Assembly: GCA_938049325.1 (NCBI GenBank)
Contig: CALICC010000003.1
Location: 1 to 41,936, forward strand
Direction: 5' to 3'
Length of the DNA: 41,936 nucleotides
DNA from: an uncultured Ilumatobacter sp.
Lineage (GTDB): Bacteria; Actinomycetota; Acidimicrobiia; Acidimicrobiales; Ilumatobacteraceae
In this document: positions 8,437 to 18,144 of the stretch, piece after piece
Position numbering within the stretch: position 1 is the stretch's first letter
Layout of the letters: every line of letters starts with the position of its first letter
Notes under the pieces: model-generated
What the model was told of the DNA's origin: nothing
Databases searched by the model: none
The model's input: only the letters and a program-made list of their open reading frames with translations
Position numbers and translations under genes: made by a program

Positions 8437-11400
8437 AGCCGATGGTCGTCGTGGGCGCGATCGTGGTCGTGGTGGTCGTGACCGGCACCGTCGTCGTGGT
8501 CGTGGTCGTGGTCGTGGTCGTCGTGGTCGTCGTGGAGGTGGTGTTCGTGGTCGTCGTCGCGTTGATGGTCACCACGGCCGGGTCCGACGTGTCCTGACCA
8601 TCGAACGCCTGATACTGCACCGTGAACGTGCCATCGAAGGTGGGCTGGACGGTGATCGACGTGCCGGAGTCATCGAGCACCACACCACTGGGATCGCTCA
8701 GGTTGACGATCTGGATGACATCGGCAGGGTCGTCATCGCTCACGCTGAGCGGGATCACCGTGACCGCGTTCGTCTCGACGTCGACCGTTTGATCGAACGC
8801 TTCGGGCGGGTTGTTCGGGACGATCGTCGTCGTGGTGGTCGTGGTTGTTGTGGTCGTGGTTGTTGTCGTCGTCGGTACGACGACGTCAGGCCCGGTCACG
8901 GTGACGATGGCCGATCCGGAGACCGCTCCGCCGATGTCGACGATGGTGTAGATGAACGACGCCGTTCCCTGGCCGTTGCCGGCGTTGACGGTCACCGTGC
9001 GATCGTTGTTCCCCAGCGTGATCGTGCCGGACTCGCCGTTCGTGAACTCGAGCTCGCTCGGAATCGTCTGCACCCGGAGTTGACCGTTGGGCCCGTCGGC
9101 ATCGTTGTCGTTGCTGACAATGTCGGCCGAACCCGTTCCGTCCGACGCATCGATCGTGTCGGCAAGCGCCACCGGCGCGGCGTTACGAATCGTGACCGAG
9201 ACGTTCACGGTTGTGGTGAGCCCGCCCGGATCGGCCAGGGTGGTGGTCCACGCGAACGTCTCGTACCCCGCGTTGTTCGGCACGTTGATCAGCAACCGTT
9301 CGCCGGTCGTGGTGACCCAAGCAGGAGCCCCGCTGCTCTGCAAGATCGTCAGCTGCTCATCGTCGCTCCCGAGCTGACCAACGCCGATTTCGGCACTGGC
9401 ACCACGGTCGAGTGTGAGCGACCTGTTCTGACCGGCGGGGCTCTGGTTGACGTCGACCGTGATCGTGCCGCTGGCGCGCTGACCACACTCGTTGCGGACG
9501 CCGTACGAAATCGTCACGTTGCCGTTGGTTCCGGACGGCGGCGTGTAGATGCCGCCCTGATACGTCGCAGGGCCGACGACGTCGACAATTTGCCCGTTGG
9601 TCGCGTAGTCGTTGAGGTTGATGGCGATCGGCTGTTGGTAGCCGGTTTCGAGGAACGCGTCGGCAGCGCCCGGCACCGATGCCTGACACGTGGCCACGAC
9701 AACGCGCAGCGTCGCGCTGTCGGTGAGCTGTCCATCGCTCACCTGATAGTTGACAACAGCGGTGCCCGACTGGCCCGAGCGCGCATCGAAGCGGATCGAC
9801 CTCTCAGCGGTGACGGTCGCCGTGCCGAGCGGGGACTCCGCACCTCCGAGAATCGAGATGGTGAGCGGGTCGCCGTCGGGGTCACTGTCGTTGAACAGCA
9901 CGGCCGTCGTCACCGAACCACCGTTCGGCACCGACGCCGAGTCGTCGACGGCGGTCGGCGGTCGGTTGATGGGCGCGGTCACCGTGAGCGTGTAGGTGGA
10001 CGACGCCGTGAGGGAGTCCTCGTCCTCGATGGTGTAGGTCGCGGTGAGGTCGCCGATGTAGTCGGGGTCGGGCGTGATCGTGACGTTCTCACCCGATCGG
10101 TTGAGCTCACCTTCTCCCGTGACGAGCGTTGCGCCGATGACGATGAGCGAACCGGGCGACGAATCGGCATCGGTGTCGTTCGCGAGCACGTTGACCGTCG
10201 TGGGAACACCCGGACCGACGATTTCGCGTGTATCCGGACGCGCCACCGGAGCAACCAGCTCAGGGGCCCGGATCTGGATCTGGACTCGGCCGGTTGCCAA
10301 CGCACCGAGCGCATCTTCGACCACGTAATCGATCGTGGTCACGCCCGCCACGTTGCCGGCCCGGAACGAGATCGTGTTGTCGGTGCGCGTCGCGGTGCCC
10401 AGATTCGGCGTGGTCGACGATGTGACGCGCAGTGCGTCGTCGTCGCCATCGGGGTCCTCGTCGTTGTCGGTCAGCGGGATCAGAGCAGAGCCGCCCAACT
10501 CGACGATGGCTGTATCGAGACGAGCGATGGGCGGTTCGTTGGTGAGCTCACGTTCGCGGACCGAGATGAGGATCTCGGCACGGTCGGTGAGGTTCTGCGA
10601 GTTGGTGACTTCGTACGTGCACCGGAACGCTCCGGCACGACCAGGCGGTGGGTCGTAGCGCACCTGCCCGTCGGCGGCGACCGTGGCCCTGCCGCCCGTC
10701 GGGCAGCCAGGGGTTCCGACGATTGTGGGACGCTCACCCGACGGGTCGCCGTCGTTGCGTAGCACGTCGATCGTCACCGGTTCGTCGACGAACGTAAACG
10801 TCGAGTCGTCGCGTGCATATGGCGGCTCGGGCAAGGCCTCTGCCAACACGGTCACGGTGACTTCACCCTGCACCTCGTGGCCGTTGCCATCGGTCACCGT
10901 GTAGGTGAATCGGACATTGGCATCGGTCTCTTCGTCGATCGACGACGGTGTGAACTCGACCTGGTTGCCACCAGCGTTGGTGACCGAACCGCCGCCGTCG
11001 GGTTGCGTCACCGAGATGACGGCGAGCGGGTCCCCATCGGGATCGGAGTCATTCGCGGTGACGTCGATCAGGATCGTCTGGCCGACGACTGCGGTCTTGA
11101 TGTCAGGGTTGGCCACCGGCGGCCGGTTGGGCTCGCTCTCGTCGATGACCACGACCAGGACCGAGCCGGTCACCTCGTGGCCGCGTCCGTCGTTCACGAC
11201 GTACTCGAAGGTTTCGGTCGGGTCGCTCCCCGCTCGTGGGGTGACCTGCAGCTCGTCACCCAAGACCGTGACGTCGATGCCATCCGGAAGCGGGCCGGCG
11301 AGCGACAGCGTCATGCGGTCACCATCAGGATCGGAGTCGTTGACGAGCACCGGGACAAACGCCGCCGTGTCACGTCGAGTTCGCACCGCATCAGGACGAA

Positions 11401-13237
11401 CGGTTGGTGGCCGGTTGGCGTCACCGAGCCGAGCAATGTCGACGACCACGTCGACGGGCTCACCCGCCGCGCCGAACGCGTCGACTGGCACGTAGGAGAA
11501 TCGGGCTCGACCCTCGAGGCCATCGGCGGGCGTGTACTCGAGCGCTGGCAGTCCGGAAGGTCCCTCGGTTTCGTTCACCTCGCCGATCTCGTTCGCCGAG
11601 AACGATTCGATCCGCAGACTGTCGCGTTCAGGGTCGATGTCGTTCAACAAGACGTCGACCACAACCGACACGCCCGGACCGGTATCGGCAGTGTCGGGCG
11701 CCCCGACCGGTGCTTGGTTTGCCGCCTCGGCGGGCAGCAATTCGACGATCACCTCGGCAGTGGCGGTCGTGCCGTCGCCGTCGACGATCGTGTATTCGAA
11801 GTTGTCGGGACCGACGTAGTCGGGTTCGGGCGTGTAGACGACCGTCGACGCGGTCCCGATCTCGACGGCACCGTGGCCCGGTACACCGACCTCGACGACC
11901 GCAACGGCCTCACCATCCGGGTCGAAGTCGTTTGCCGTCACAGCAACCGGAACCGACGCGCCGGATCGGGCGGTCACCTGATCGTCGACCGCCCGCGGTG
12001 GATCGTCGAAGCCGTTGTTGTCGGGATCGTTCTGATCGTCGTCGGCTCCGCTGCCGTCGTCGCCACCGACCGCATTGCCGGACTCTCCGTCGCCAGACTC
12101 GACGACGGCGCCGTCTTCACCGATGACCAAGGTGCTCGACTCGTTCTTGTCGATCCCCTGGATGCCCCACGGGTGCACCGACCACACGAACTCGCCTGAC
12201 CGGTCGTCGAGCCAGATCACGTCGGTGGTCGCGGTGACGTCGAGCGTTGCGTTGCCGCTCACGGACACGACACGCTCATCGAGAATCTCGCCGGCGCGCC
12301 AATCGAATTGCACGACCTCGGTCGGGCCGCGACGAATGACCACGGCGGCGTCTCCGGCCACGGCGAGGATGCTGCCGCCGTCGATGTCGAGGTCCGCGAT
12401 GTCGGAGCGCTCGTCGATGCCGTCGGTTCCGACGCACCAAACGGTGTCACCGACGCCGACCCAGCCACAATCGGCCTGCGGGCCCGGCCGTTGCGCCACG
12501 AGGTCGCTCCCGTCGAACACTCCGGGGATCGCGACCCACGAACCGTCGCCGAGCCGAACGCGGTTGTTGTCGCGGTCGACCACGAGCGGTCGGTTGCCCA
12601 CGAGCGACAACGCTGCCCGGCCGAGGCTCAGGTCCTCAGAACTCGTCGAGGTCGACGTTGCTCGCTCGAGCGATCCCTCGATCAACGTCCACACCGATCC
12701 ATCAGGTGCGAGCGCGATGGTGTCGGTCGTATCGACGCCCGGGTCGCTGTCGGCGTCGAACTCGATCTCGACGGGATCGCCACCCGTCGGGACCAACGAT
12801 GCGCTTCCGGTGTCGGGGTTCGCGACGAGGAGCCCTGACGACCCGACACGCGCGATTGCACCTCCGTCGCCGAGGGTTGCAATGCCCTGGGGCGCACCGA
12901 GCCGGAGCTCGGCGGTGTCGATCGGACGAACCTCGGCGGTGGCATCGTCGAGCACGAACGCTTGCCCGACCCCTTCAACGACGAAGAGTTCGTCGCCCTG
13001 GGCCGCTCCGAGCTCAAGGGTTGCGAGCGCGCGCCCGCCAAAGCCGTCGACGAGCACGACTCGACCGGTTGGCTCGTGGACGAACCAACGCGTGGCGCGA
13101 GACGACGCAGCGTCAACAGCCGGGAGGCCGTCGGAGCGGATGACGACGACCAGACCAGCGAGCGCGACCGCCGTGGCGACGAGCGCGGCAGCGACGCGTC
13201 GCCACGCCACTGTCTCTACGCCCGGATTCACCGCCAT
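8435..13237 (-). CDS. Giant surface protein with about 12 Ig/cadherin-like repeats
   Basis: 1600 residues. A basic N terminus and one membrane helix (AAALVATAVALAGLVVVI) predict an N-in anchor with everything else outside. Residues ~45-365 form a repetitive region with WFVHEP, VWTLIE and VWCVGTD segments, possibly a beta-propeller. A Gly/Asp/Glu linker follows, then about 12 Ig-like repeats of ~90 residues, each opening with a PPxAxxD motif, a central NDxDPDGD and a late YTVxDGxG. The last repeat sits between two Thr-rich tracts; the protein ends in Thr/Pro with no sorting signal or second helix. Similar proteins neighbour MoxR/DUF58/TGase and FtsK-like genes in other actinobacteria. The Asp-rich loops suggest calcium binding. 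Adhesin or cell-wall scaffold is inference. Confidence 0.88.
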   Translation of the reverse strand: MAVNPGVETVAWRRVAAALVATAVALAGLVVVIRSDGLPAVDAASSRATRWFVHEPTGRVVLVDGFGGRALATLELGAAQGDELFVVEGVGQAFVLDDATAEVRPIDTAELRLGAPQGIATLGDGGAIARVGSSGLLVANPDTGSASLVPTGGDPVEIEFDADSDPGVDTTDTIALAPDGSVWTLIEGSLERATSTSTSSEDLSLGRAALSLVGNRPLVVDRDNNRVRLGDGSWVAIPGVFDGSDLVAQRPGPQADCGWVGVGDTVWCVGTDGIDERSDIADLDIDGGSILAVAGDAAVVIRRGPTEVVQFDWRAGEILDERVVSVSGNATLDVTATTDVIWLDDRSGEFVWSVHPWGIQGIDKNESSTLVIGEDGAVVESGDGESGNAVGGDDGSGADDDQNDPDNNGFDDPPRAVDDQVTARSGASVPVAVTANDFDPDGEAVAVVEVGVPGHGAVEIGTASTVVYTPEPDYVGPDNFEYTIVDGDGTTATAEVIVELLPAEAANQAPVGAPDTADTGPGVSVVVDVLLNDIDPERDSLRIESFSANEIGEVNETEGPSGLPALEYTPADGLEGRARFSYVPVDAFGAAGEPVDVVVDIARLGDANRPPTVRPDAVRTRRDTAAFVPVLVNDSDPDGDRMTLSLAGPLPDGIDVTVLGDELQVTPRAGSDPTETFEYVVNDGRGHEVTGSVLVVVIDESEPNRPPVANPDIKTAVVGQTILIDVTANDSDPDGDPLAVISVTQPDGGGSVTNAGGNQVEFTPSSIDEETDANVRFTYTVTDGNGHEVQGEVTVTVLAEALPEPPYARDDSTFTFVDEPVTIDVLRNDGDPSGERPTIVGTPGCPTGGRATVAADGQVRYDPPPGRAGAFRCTYEVTNSQNLTDRAEILISVRERELTNEPPIARLDTAIVELGGSALIPLTDNDEDPDGDDDALRVTSSTTPNLGTATRTDNTISFRAGNVAGVTTIDYVVEDALGALATGRVQIQIRAPELVAPVARPDTREIVGPGVPTTVNVLANDTDADSSPGSLIVIGATLVTGEGELNRSGENVTITPDPDYIGDLTATYTIEDEDSLTASSTYTLTVTAPINRPPTAVDDSASVPNGGSVTTAVLFNDSDPDGDPLTISILGGAESPLGTATVTAERSIRFDARSGQSGTAVVNYQVSDGQLTDSATLRVVVATCQASVPGAADAFLETGYQQPIAINLNDYATNGQIVDVVGPATYQGGIYTPPSGTNGNVTISYGVRNECGQRASGTITVDVNQSPAGQNRSLTLDRGASAEIGVGQLGSDDEQLTILQSSGAPAWVTTTGERLLINVPNNAGYETFAWTTTLADPGGLTTTVNVSVTIRNAAPVALADTIDASDGTGSADIVSNDNDADGPNGQLRVQTIPSELEFTNGESGTITLGNNDRTVTVNAGNGQGTASFIYTIVDIGGAVSGSAIVTVTGPDVVVPTTTTTTTTTTTTTTTTIVPNNPPEAFDQTVDVETNAVTVIPLSVSDDDPADVIQIVNLSDPSGVVLDDSGTSITVQPTFDGTFTVQYQAFDGQDTSDPAVVTINATTTTNTTSTTTTTTTTTTTTTTTVPVTTTTTTIAPTTTIG
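8457..8565. repeat. Hexanucleotide repeat tract encoding the C-terminal Thr run
   Basis: Near-perfect GTGGTC/GTCGTG repeats on the plus strand encode the C-terminal poly-Thr stretch of the Ig-repeat protein on the minus strand. Such tracts are prone to slipped-strand length change, and a change by whole repeat units would keep frame. Confidence 0.8.
8826..8880. repeat. Second Thr-encoding hexanucleotide repeat tract
   Basis: A shorter block of the GTGGTC/GTTGTC type encodes the Thr run between the last two Ig-like repeats. It matches the tract at 8457-8565 in unit and reading frame, so the last Ig domain sits between two repeat-encoded flexible linkers. Confidence 0.75.
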
Positions 13238-13313
13238 CGTGGGTTCACCGTACCAATCAAGAGGAACAAGAAAACGGACACGACCGACGCTTCAGAACGC
13301 CTGGTTCGAGCCC

Positions 13314-13442
13314 CTACTCCACCTCCCACAGGGTTCCATCGGCAGCTTCTTCGACCGACTTGAGCGAATTCTCGAGAAAATCTGCAAGAAATTCTCCGCG
13401 CTGGGCAATCCGTGATGAGTCATCGTCGAGAGCCACGTCCAC
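13314..13442 (-). CDS. Candidate 42-residue acidic small protein
   Basis: A minus-strand frame below the ORF-track cutoff: GTG start at 13442, TAG stop at 13314. The product is rich in Asp and Glu and looks helical (ends ADGTLWEVE). AGGAG at 13451-13455 lies 8 bases before the GTG, an ideal spacing. It fills the gap between the divergent Ig-repeat and FtsK-like genes and does not overlap the preferred FtsK-like start at 13460. Third-position GC is lower than in neighbouring genes, which weakens the case. No family is recognised; it is too short to be a usual WXG100 protein. Confidence 0.4.
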   Translation of the reverse strand: MDVALDDDSSRIAQRGEFLADFLENSLKSVEEAADGTLWEVE

Positions 13443-13459
13443 CGCATAGTCTCCTGCGC

Positions 13460-16400
13460 ATGGATGTCGTGGTGCGCACTCCCCACGGCGACGCCGATGT
13501 GGACGTTCTTGCTGCGCCGGCCGACGCCACGCTGGCTGATCTGCTCCAGACCGTCACCGGGCAAGCCGCCCCCAGTACCGCTCGCGTCGACGAGCGCACG
13601 GTGCCCACGTCTCGACGACTGCGCGAACTCCGTCTCGTCATCGGCACGTTGATCGACACTCGGCCACAACCTGCGCCGATGATCGAAACCCCTGACGACG
13701 TCCGCATCGGCGTCGTCCAGGTCGCCGGACGCGGGGCAGGGTCGGTTGTTCCGTTCACACCGGGCCGATACCGGCTCGGTACCGGCCGTCGACTCCATAC
13801 GCCCGAGATGGAGACCGCTCCGGTCGAGACCACGGCGTTCGAACTCACGGTCGGTGACGACGGATCCGTCGTCGTGAGCAACCACAACAACGTCGACGGC
13901 TCACTCGGTCCGTACAGCCCCACTCTCGGCACCGAACCGCTCAGCAAGGACCTGAAATGGGAGACGGGCAATCTCAACGTGGCCGGCCGCGTCTTCTCGC
14001 TCGAACGGCCGCCCAACGAACCGGAGCGACGCGAGCCGTCCAGTCCTGCCGGTGACGGTTCGGTCCCGTTTCATCGCGAACCCGGAGCGCCTCGCCCCGA
14101 CCGTCCACTCATCGTCGGCGCGGTACGTGATGCAGCGTTGGCGGGCGGATCGCTCTGGCAGTGGCGCCAGGACGGCCCCGGCGCGTTCGAGGTCCCGTTC
14201 GGTATCCACCCGGACGGGTCGATGAAGATGACCGTCGACCTGCAGCGACACCGCGGAGCCGCGCTCGTTGGGTCGGACCGGTTCACCAGCGCCGCGGCAC
14301 GAGCACTGCTGGTCGAGATCTGCACGATGCACGGGCCAGCGGACCTCGGCCTCGCTATCGCGTCGAGCGACGAGCGGATCGCGAGTTGGAGTTGGGCGCG
14401 CTGGTTGCCGCACATCCGCAGCGCTGGACCCAACTCGGCGCCCGAATTGTTCTCCGACGCGGCGTCGCTGTCAACGCTTGCATCGTCGCTCGGCACGACC
14501 GTCCCGCTCATCGACGCCACCCCGGCTCGCCCGCTGTCGGCTGGGCCGATCGTCGATACCACCCCTCCTGCCAGCTGGCGGCCACCCGCCACCGGCGCGG
14601 CAAAACCGCGCCTGACGCTGCTCGTCATCGACGACATCGCACTGTGGAGCCAACGCGACTCGCCGCTGCGCGGACTGCTCACGAATCCGCCACCCGAACT
14701 GCGCGTGCTCGCCCTCTGCGTCGGCCTGCACGAGGCCCCAGGCATGTGCACCAGTCTCATCGAAGAGATGTCGCCGATCGAACATCTCGGAACGCTGCTT
14801 CCGTCCGGTGGGGCCCCAGCACACGAAGCCAGCCGCGCAGGCCTGTTCGGCTCACTCGCCCGACTCCACCTGCGCGTCGGTCGATCACCGGAAGTCGTCG
14901 AGAACATCCGTCCGGCACTCGTTGAACCAACACTCGCTGCCGACGTCGCTCGGGCGCTCGCACCGCTCGACGACATCGAAGCCAACCGGGCACTCGCACC
15001 GCCGACGAGGATCGCCGCACCCACGCTCGCGGAACTGCTCTCCACCGCCGAGCTTCCACCCGACGATCGGAAATTGCCGGTGTCGGTCGGTGTTCGTGCT
15101 GCAGCGAGCCCAACGTCGCCGAGCGCGCGTCGAACCATCGACATCGAACTCGCCAACCCCGTACCCACCGTCATCGCGGTCACCGACGCCGAACAACATG
15201 ACCGCACCGTGGCCGCGATCCTCCTCGGCGCCGCAGCGCGCAGGACACCAGAGCAACTCGCACTGCTCGTCGTCGGACACGAGCGGCCGTTCTGGCACGG
15301 GAAGCTGCCGCACATGGCCGGCTGGGTCAGCCACCACGACGCCGGCGACCCGTCGCGTCTGATTCACCGCGTGGCCCACGTCCTGACCGAACAACGCGAC
15401 CTCGATGTCATCATCTTGATCGAGCAGGCGTTCGGGTCACCCGACTTCGCCGACGATTCGACCAGTGCCCTCGTCGCCGGCTTGTCCGAGTTGGCTGCCT
15501 CGCTTCCGAACGTCCACGTCGTGGTCACCACCCGCGATCCGCTCCTCGTGCCCGAGTCGATTCGCGCCGACGCCCACAGCTTCGTGTCGTTCGGCCCCGA
15601 CGGTGACGGGATCGTCACGCGATTCGGGAGGTCCGTCGGATGCATCGGGGTCACGACCGGAAAACTTCCCGGCGAAACCGTCGCGTCACCCACGTCGTTC
15701 GACGCTCCCAAACTGCTGATCCGTCCGGCCCCTCGAGGCGGCCGGGCAATGACCCCGCTCGAACGCCGGCTCGCCCGCTCGACGCTCGACGATCTCTCAC
15801 ATTCCGACGAGGGCATCTCTCCGATGGCAGCGCTTGCTCGCCAGATCGCAGGTCGGCTTCCCGATGCCGGCGCCGCCAGCCGCCGTCCGGCCCTGCTGCC
15901 GCCACCGCTTCCCAACTCGGTGACGGTGTCGAGTCTGCTGGCATCCCACACGGGCGACGGCATCCCACTGGGGCTCGTCGACCGCCCAGAACGCGCTGAG
16001 AACGAGGCGTACTGGTGGCAACCCGGCAGCGGCGGCTCGTTGCTCGTGCTCGGATCACCGCGGTCAGGAATGACCACCGTTCTCGACCTCCTCATTACCG
16101 GCATCGCGGCGCGGACATCTGCCGACGACCTCCACGTCTACGCCATCGATGCGTTGCCCCAGCGACGCCGAGCGCTGAACGCACTTCCTCACGCTGCCAA
16201 CGTCTTGTCACCCGACGACTCGCTTGCGAGCGCCAAGCTGATCAGCGGACTCCACGAACAACTGAAGGACCGCATCGACGCGCGACGCCACGACGATCTC
16301 CCCGACCTGTTGCTGCTCCTCAGCGACGTGGCGCGTATCTACCGGTCGTTGCCCGACGAGTCGCGCGAGACGTTGATGCGCAAGCTCGGCGACATCGCCG

Positions 16401-16711
16401 CAACCGGCGCTGCGGTCGGGATCAACGTCGTCGCCGTGGCGACCCGACTCGCGGACGTTCACGAACTCGTCCGCCTCACCGGCGACCGACTGGTGGGTGC
16501 CGTCTCGGAGTCCAGCGATCGCACGAAACTCGGCGCACCATCGATCACACCAGCCGATCGACACACGGGCCGGTGCTGGTCGACCACGTCCGACCGCCGA
16601 GTCCAACTCGCTGAGCCGCCGGACTCGCTCGAGCACGAGATCGCGTTTCTTGCGCCTCCCGACCCGACCACTCGTTCGCCGCAGGCCATGATCCTGAACG
16701 AGCCGACATGA
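13460..16711 (+). CDS. EccC/FtsK-SpoIIIE-like protein without Walker A lysines
   Basis: About 1083 residues from ATG 13460 (the ORF track starts at 13412, overlapping the small minus-strand ORF). The first ~60 residues resemble a ubiquitin-like fold (VVVRTPHGDADVDVL, ATLADLL), followed by an FHA-like region lacking the SxxH/NG signature. Next comes an EccC-type N-terminal module (HGPADLGLAIASSDE, WSWARWLPH), then two FtsK-like modules. In the first, the usual GATGSGKSE is replaced by VTDAEQHDRT, while PEQLALLVVG and LPHMAGWV are kept. The second has GSPRSGMTT, with Met in place of the Walker A Lys. Neither should hydrolyse ATP in the normal way. No WXG100, EccB, EccD or mycosin gene is nearby. 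Its last base pairs overlap the next gene (ATGA). Confidence 0.85.
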   Translation: MDVVVRTPHGDADVDVLAAPADATLADLLQTVTGQAAPSTARVDERTVPTSRRLRELRLVIGTLIDTRPQPAPMIETPDDVRIGVVQVAGRGAGSVVPFTPGRYRLGTGRRLHTPEMETAPVETTAFELTVGDDGSVVVSNHNNVDGSLGPYSPTLGTEPLSKDLKWETGNLNVAGRVFSLERPPNEPERREPSSPAGDGSVPFHREPGAPRPDRPLIVGAVRDAALAGGSLWQWRQDGPGAFEVPFGIHPDGSMKMTVDLQRHRGAALVGSDRFTSAAARALLVEICTMHGPADLGLAIASSDERIASWSWARWLPHIRSAGPNSAPELFSDAASLSTLASSLGTTVPLIDATPARPLSAGPIVDTTPPASWRPPATGAAKPRLTLLVIDDIALWSQRDSPLRGLLTNPPPELRVLALCVGLHEAPGMCTSLIEEMSPIEHLGTLLPSGGAPAHEASRAGLFGSLARLHLRVGRSPEVVENIRPALVEPTLAADVARALAPLDDIEANRALAPPTRIAAPTLAELLSTAELPPDDRKLPVSVGVRAAASPTSPSARRTIDIELANPVPTVIAVTDAEQHDRTVAAILLGAAARRTPEQLALLVVGHERPFWHGKLPHMAGWVSHHDAGDPSRLIHRVAHVLTEQRDLDVIILIEQAFGSPDFADDSTSALVAGLSELAASLPNVHVVVTTRDPLLVPESIRADAHSFVSFGPDGDGIVTRFGRSVGCIGVTTGKLPGETVASPTSFDAPKLLIRPAPRGGRAMTPLERRLARSTLDDLSHSDEGISPMAALARQIAGRLPDAGAASRRPALLPPPLPNSVTVSSLLASHTGDGIPLGLVDRPERAENEAYWWQPGSGGSLLVLGSPRSGMTTVLDLLITGIAARTSADDLHVYAIDALPQRRRALNALPHAANVLSPDDSLASAKLISGLHEQLKDRIDARRHDDLPDLLLLLSDVARIYRSLPDESRETLMRKLGDIAATGAAVGINVVAVATRLADVHELVRLTGDRLVGAVSESSDRTKLGAPSITPADRHTGRCWSTTSDRRVQLAEPPDSLEHEIAFLAPPDPTTRSPQAMILNEPT

Positions 16712-17709
16712 GTGAGCCGGTCATCCGAGGAGACGGCGTCGGTATCGAAGTCGCCGATTCGATTCTGCGCGGCGTACGAATCCGTCACGACGCGAACGGT
16801 CGGTTGAATGCCGCCGCCGAGATTCCGATCAACACCGCCGATGACGACCTTGCACTCGATGCGTTCGTGATGCTGCGCGCCGAGCTCGGCGAACCGACCG
16901 AACCGACCCGGCTCGCGACGTTCCCGACCACGGCCATGCTGCAACGGATCGACATCACCGGTCGGTCGGGGCCCGAACTCAATGAGCTCCGGTCCAACCT
17001 CGATCGACGTCACGGCATCAATTCCACGGTCATCGCCGACGACGGTCCTCGACGGTGGCTGCTCGCGATCAGGTGGGACGCACATGCAACTCGTCGCCTC
17101 GAAGAGCTGGCCGAACGCGCAGGGTTCGTCGACGTCGCGGCAGAACCATCGCCCATGGCGGTCGCCCGCGTGGTTCGCGCCGACTCGACGTATCTCCGAC
17201 GACTCGTCGCTCAAGGAGACTCGTACCACGCCGTGATCAGCAACCGGATTCCTGTGGCAGCGCTCGCCGTGTCGACCACCGGCCGCAGCCATCCCGACCT
17301 CGACGTCAGCGAGCTCGGGTTCAATCTCGCTCACTTCGACGACTTCATGTCCGACGCTGCGCTCGGCGCGGCGGTCGACCGGATCATGGTGCGTGTCGAC
17401 AACGAACATCAACGGACGCTCGAACTCGACATCGCCGGTGATCGGTACCCCGGCTTCCCGGTCCATGATCACCGGTCCGCACAACGCCAAGCGGTGGCGC
17501 TCGGCGCTGCCGTCGGCGCGGCAGGACTCGCCGGAGCGATCAAGCCCGTCGACATGATGCTCGCGTCCGCCGACCCGGTCGACGAACAGTTCGACCGACC
17601 GTGGGCGGTCGAGGCCGTGTCGAATCTGCCCGACATCGAAGAAGACACGGCAACCACCAGCGGAATGCGTCGCCTCACTCGGCATCTGCGCCCGCGAAAT
17701 CGCCGCTGA
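16708..17709 (+). CDS. Uncharacterised protein, possibly PilM-like actin fold
   Basis: 333 residues, no signal peptide or membrane helix. I do not recognise a named family. The layout suggests an actin-like fold of the PilM/Hsp70 kind: an opening beta segment VGIEVADSILRGVRIRHD, a region LATFPTTAMLQRIDITGRSGPELNELRS like the PilM one, then LEELAERAGFVDVAAEPSPMAVAR and a late AVALGAAVGAAGLAG. The phosphate-loop glycines of active actin-like ATPases are not convincing, so nucleotide binding is doubtful. ATG 16708 overlaps the FtsK-like stop in an ATGA arrangement, so the two are translationally coupled and probably act together. The stop is about 30 bases before the converging hspR gene. Confidence 0.6.
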   Translation: MSEPVIRGDGVGIEVADSILRGVRIRHDANGRLNAAAEIPINTADDDLALDAFVMLRAELGEPTEPTRLATFPTTAMLQRIDITGRSGPELNELRSNLDRRHGINSTVIADDGPRRWLLAIRWDAHATRRLEELAERAGFVDVAAEPSPMAVARVVRADSTYLRRLVAQGDSYHAVISNRIPVAALAVSTTGRSHPDLDVSELGFNLAHFDDFMSDAALGAAVDRIMVRVDNEHQRTLELDIAGDRYPGFPVHDHRSAQRQAVALGAAVGAAGLAGAIKPVDMMLASADPVDEQFDRPWAVEAVSNLPDIEEDTATTSGMRRLTRHLRPRNRR

Positions 17710-17739
17710 TCCGAGCGGAGCAGCGCCGACCAGAACGAG

Positions 17740-18144
17740 TCAGTCGCGGTCGAAGATGCTGGGACGCTTGCCGAACACGGCAACAGCCTGTCTCAGCGGT
17801 ACGAGATCTCCGCCGCGATCGCGAGCCCCCGCTGCCTCCGCTTCGCGGATCGCGTGCAATGCGATCTCGCGGGCCTGACCGAGTTCGTCGCGCAGCCGAG
17901 CGTTTTCGTTTTCCAACTCCATCACACGTCGGATGCCTTCGAGGTTGAGGCCCTCGTTGGTCAGCTCGGAAATGCGCTGCAGCAAGGCGATGTCGGCATC
18001 GCTGTATCGACGGTTTCCGCCGTCGGTACGCGCCGGCGACACGAGGCCGCGCCGCTCGTAGATGCGCAGCGTTTGTGGATGCATCCCGGCGAGCTCGGCA
18101 GCAACCGAGATCACGTACACCGCTTTCAACTTCTGGTCGCTCAT
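17740..18144 (-). CDS. hspR: Heat-shock repressor HspR (MerR family)
   Basis: 134 residues. The N terminus is a MerR-type winged helix ([43 protein letters not shown]), followed by a coiled coil ([24 protein letters not shown]). HspR represses the dnaK operon and needs DnaK as co-repressor, so chaperone titration during heat shock relieves repression. It is the last gene of dnaK-grpE-dnaJ-hspR, and its start overlaps the dnaJ stop (ATGA). Two HAIR-type operators lie upstream of dnaK, consistent with autoregulation. Identity is firm from sequence and context. Confidence 0.96.
   Translation of the reverse strand: MSDQKLKAVYVISVAAELAGMHPQTLRIYERRGLVSPARTDGGNRRYSDADIALLQRISELTNEGLNLEGIRRVMELENENARLRDELGQAREIALHAIREAEAAGARDRGGDLVPLRQAVAVFGKRPSIFDRD

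Noticed and set aside
8457-8880. Possible CRISPR array
   Set aside because: The repeats are short hexamers without spacers and encode Thr runs in frame.
8789-12199. Long plus-strand ORFs (657 and 440 aa) opposite the Ig-repeat gene
   Set aside because: Arg/Val/Asp-rich noise typical of antisense frames; the minus-strand protein has repeated, recognisable domains.
13238-13460. Search for a WXG100 gene beside the FtsK-like gene
   Set aside because: No ~100-residue helical frame with a WxG turn was found; only the 42-residue ORF is present.
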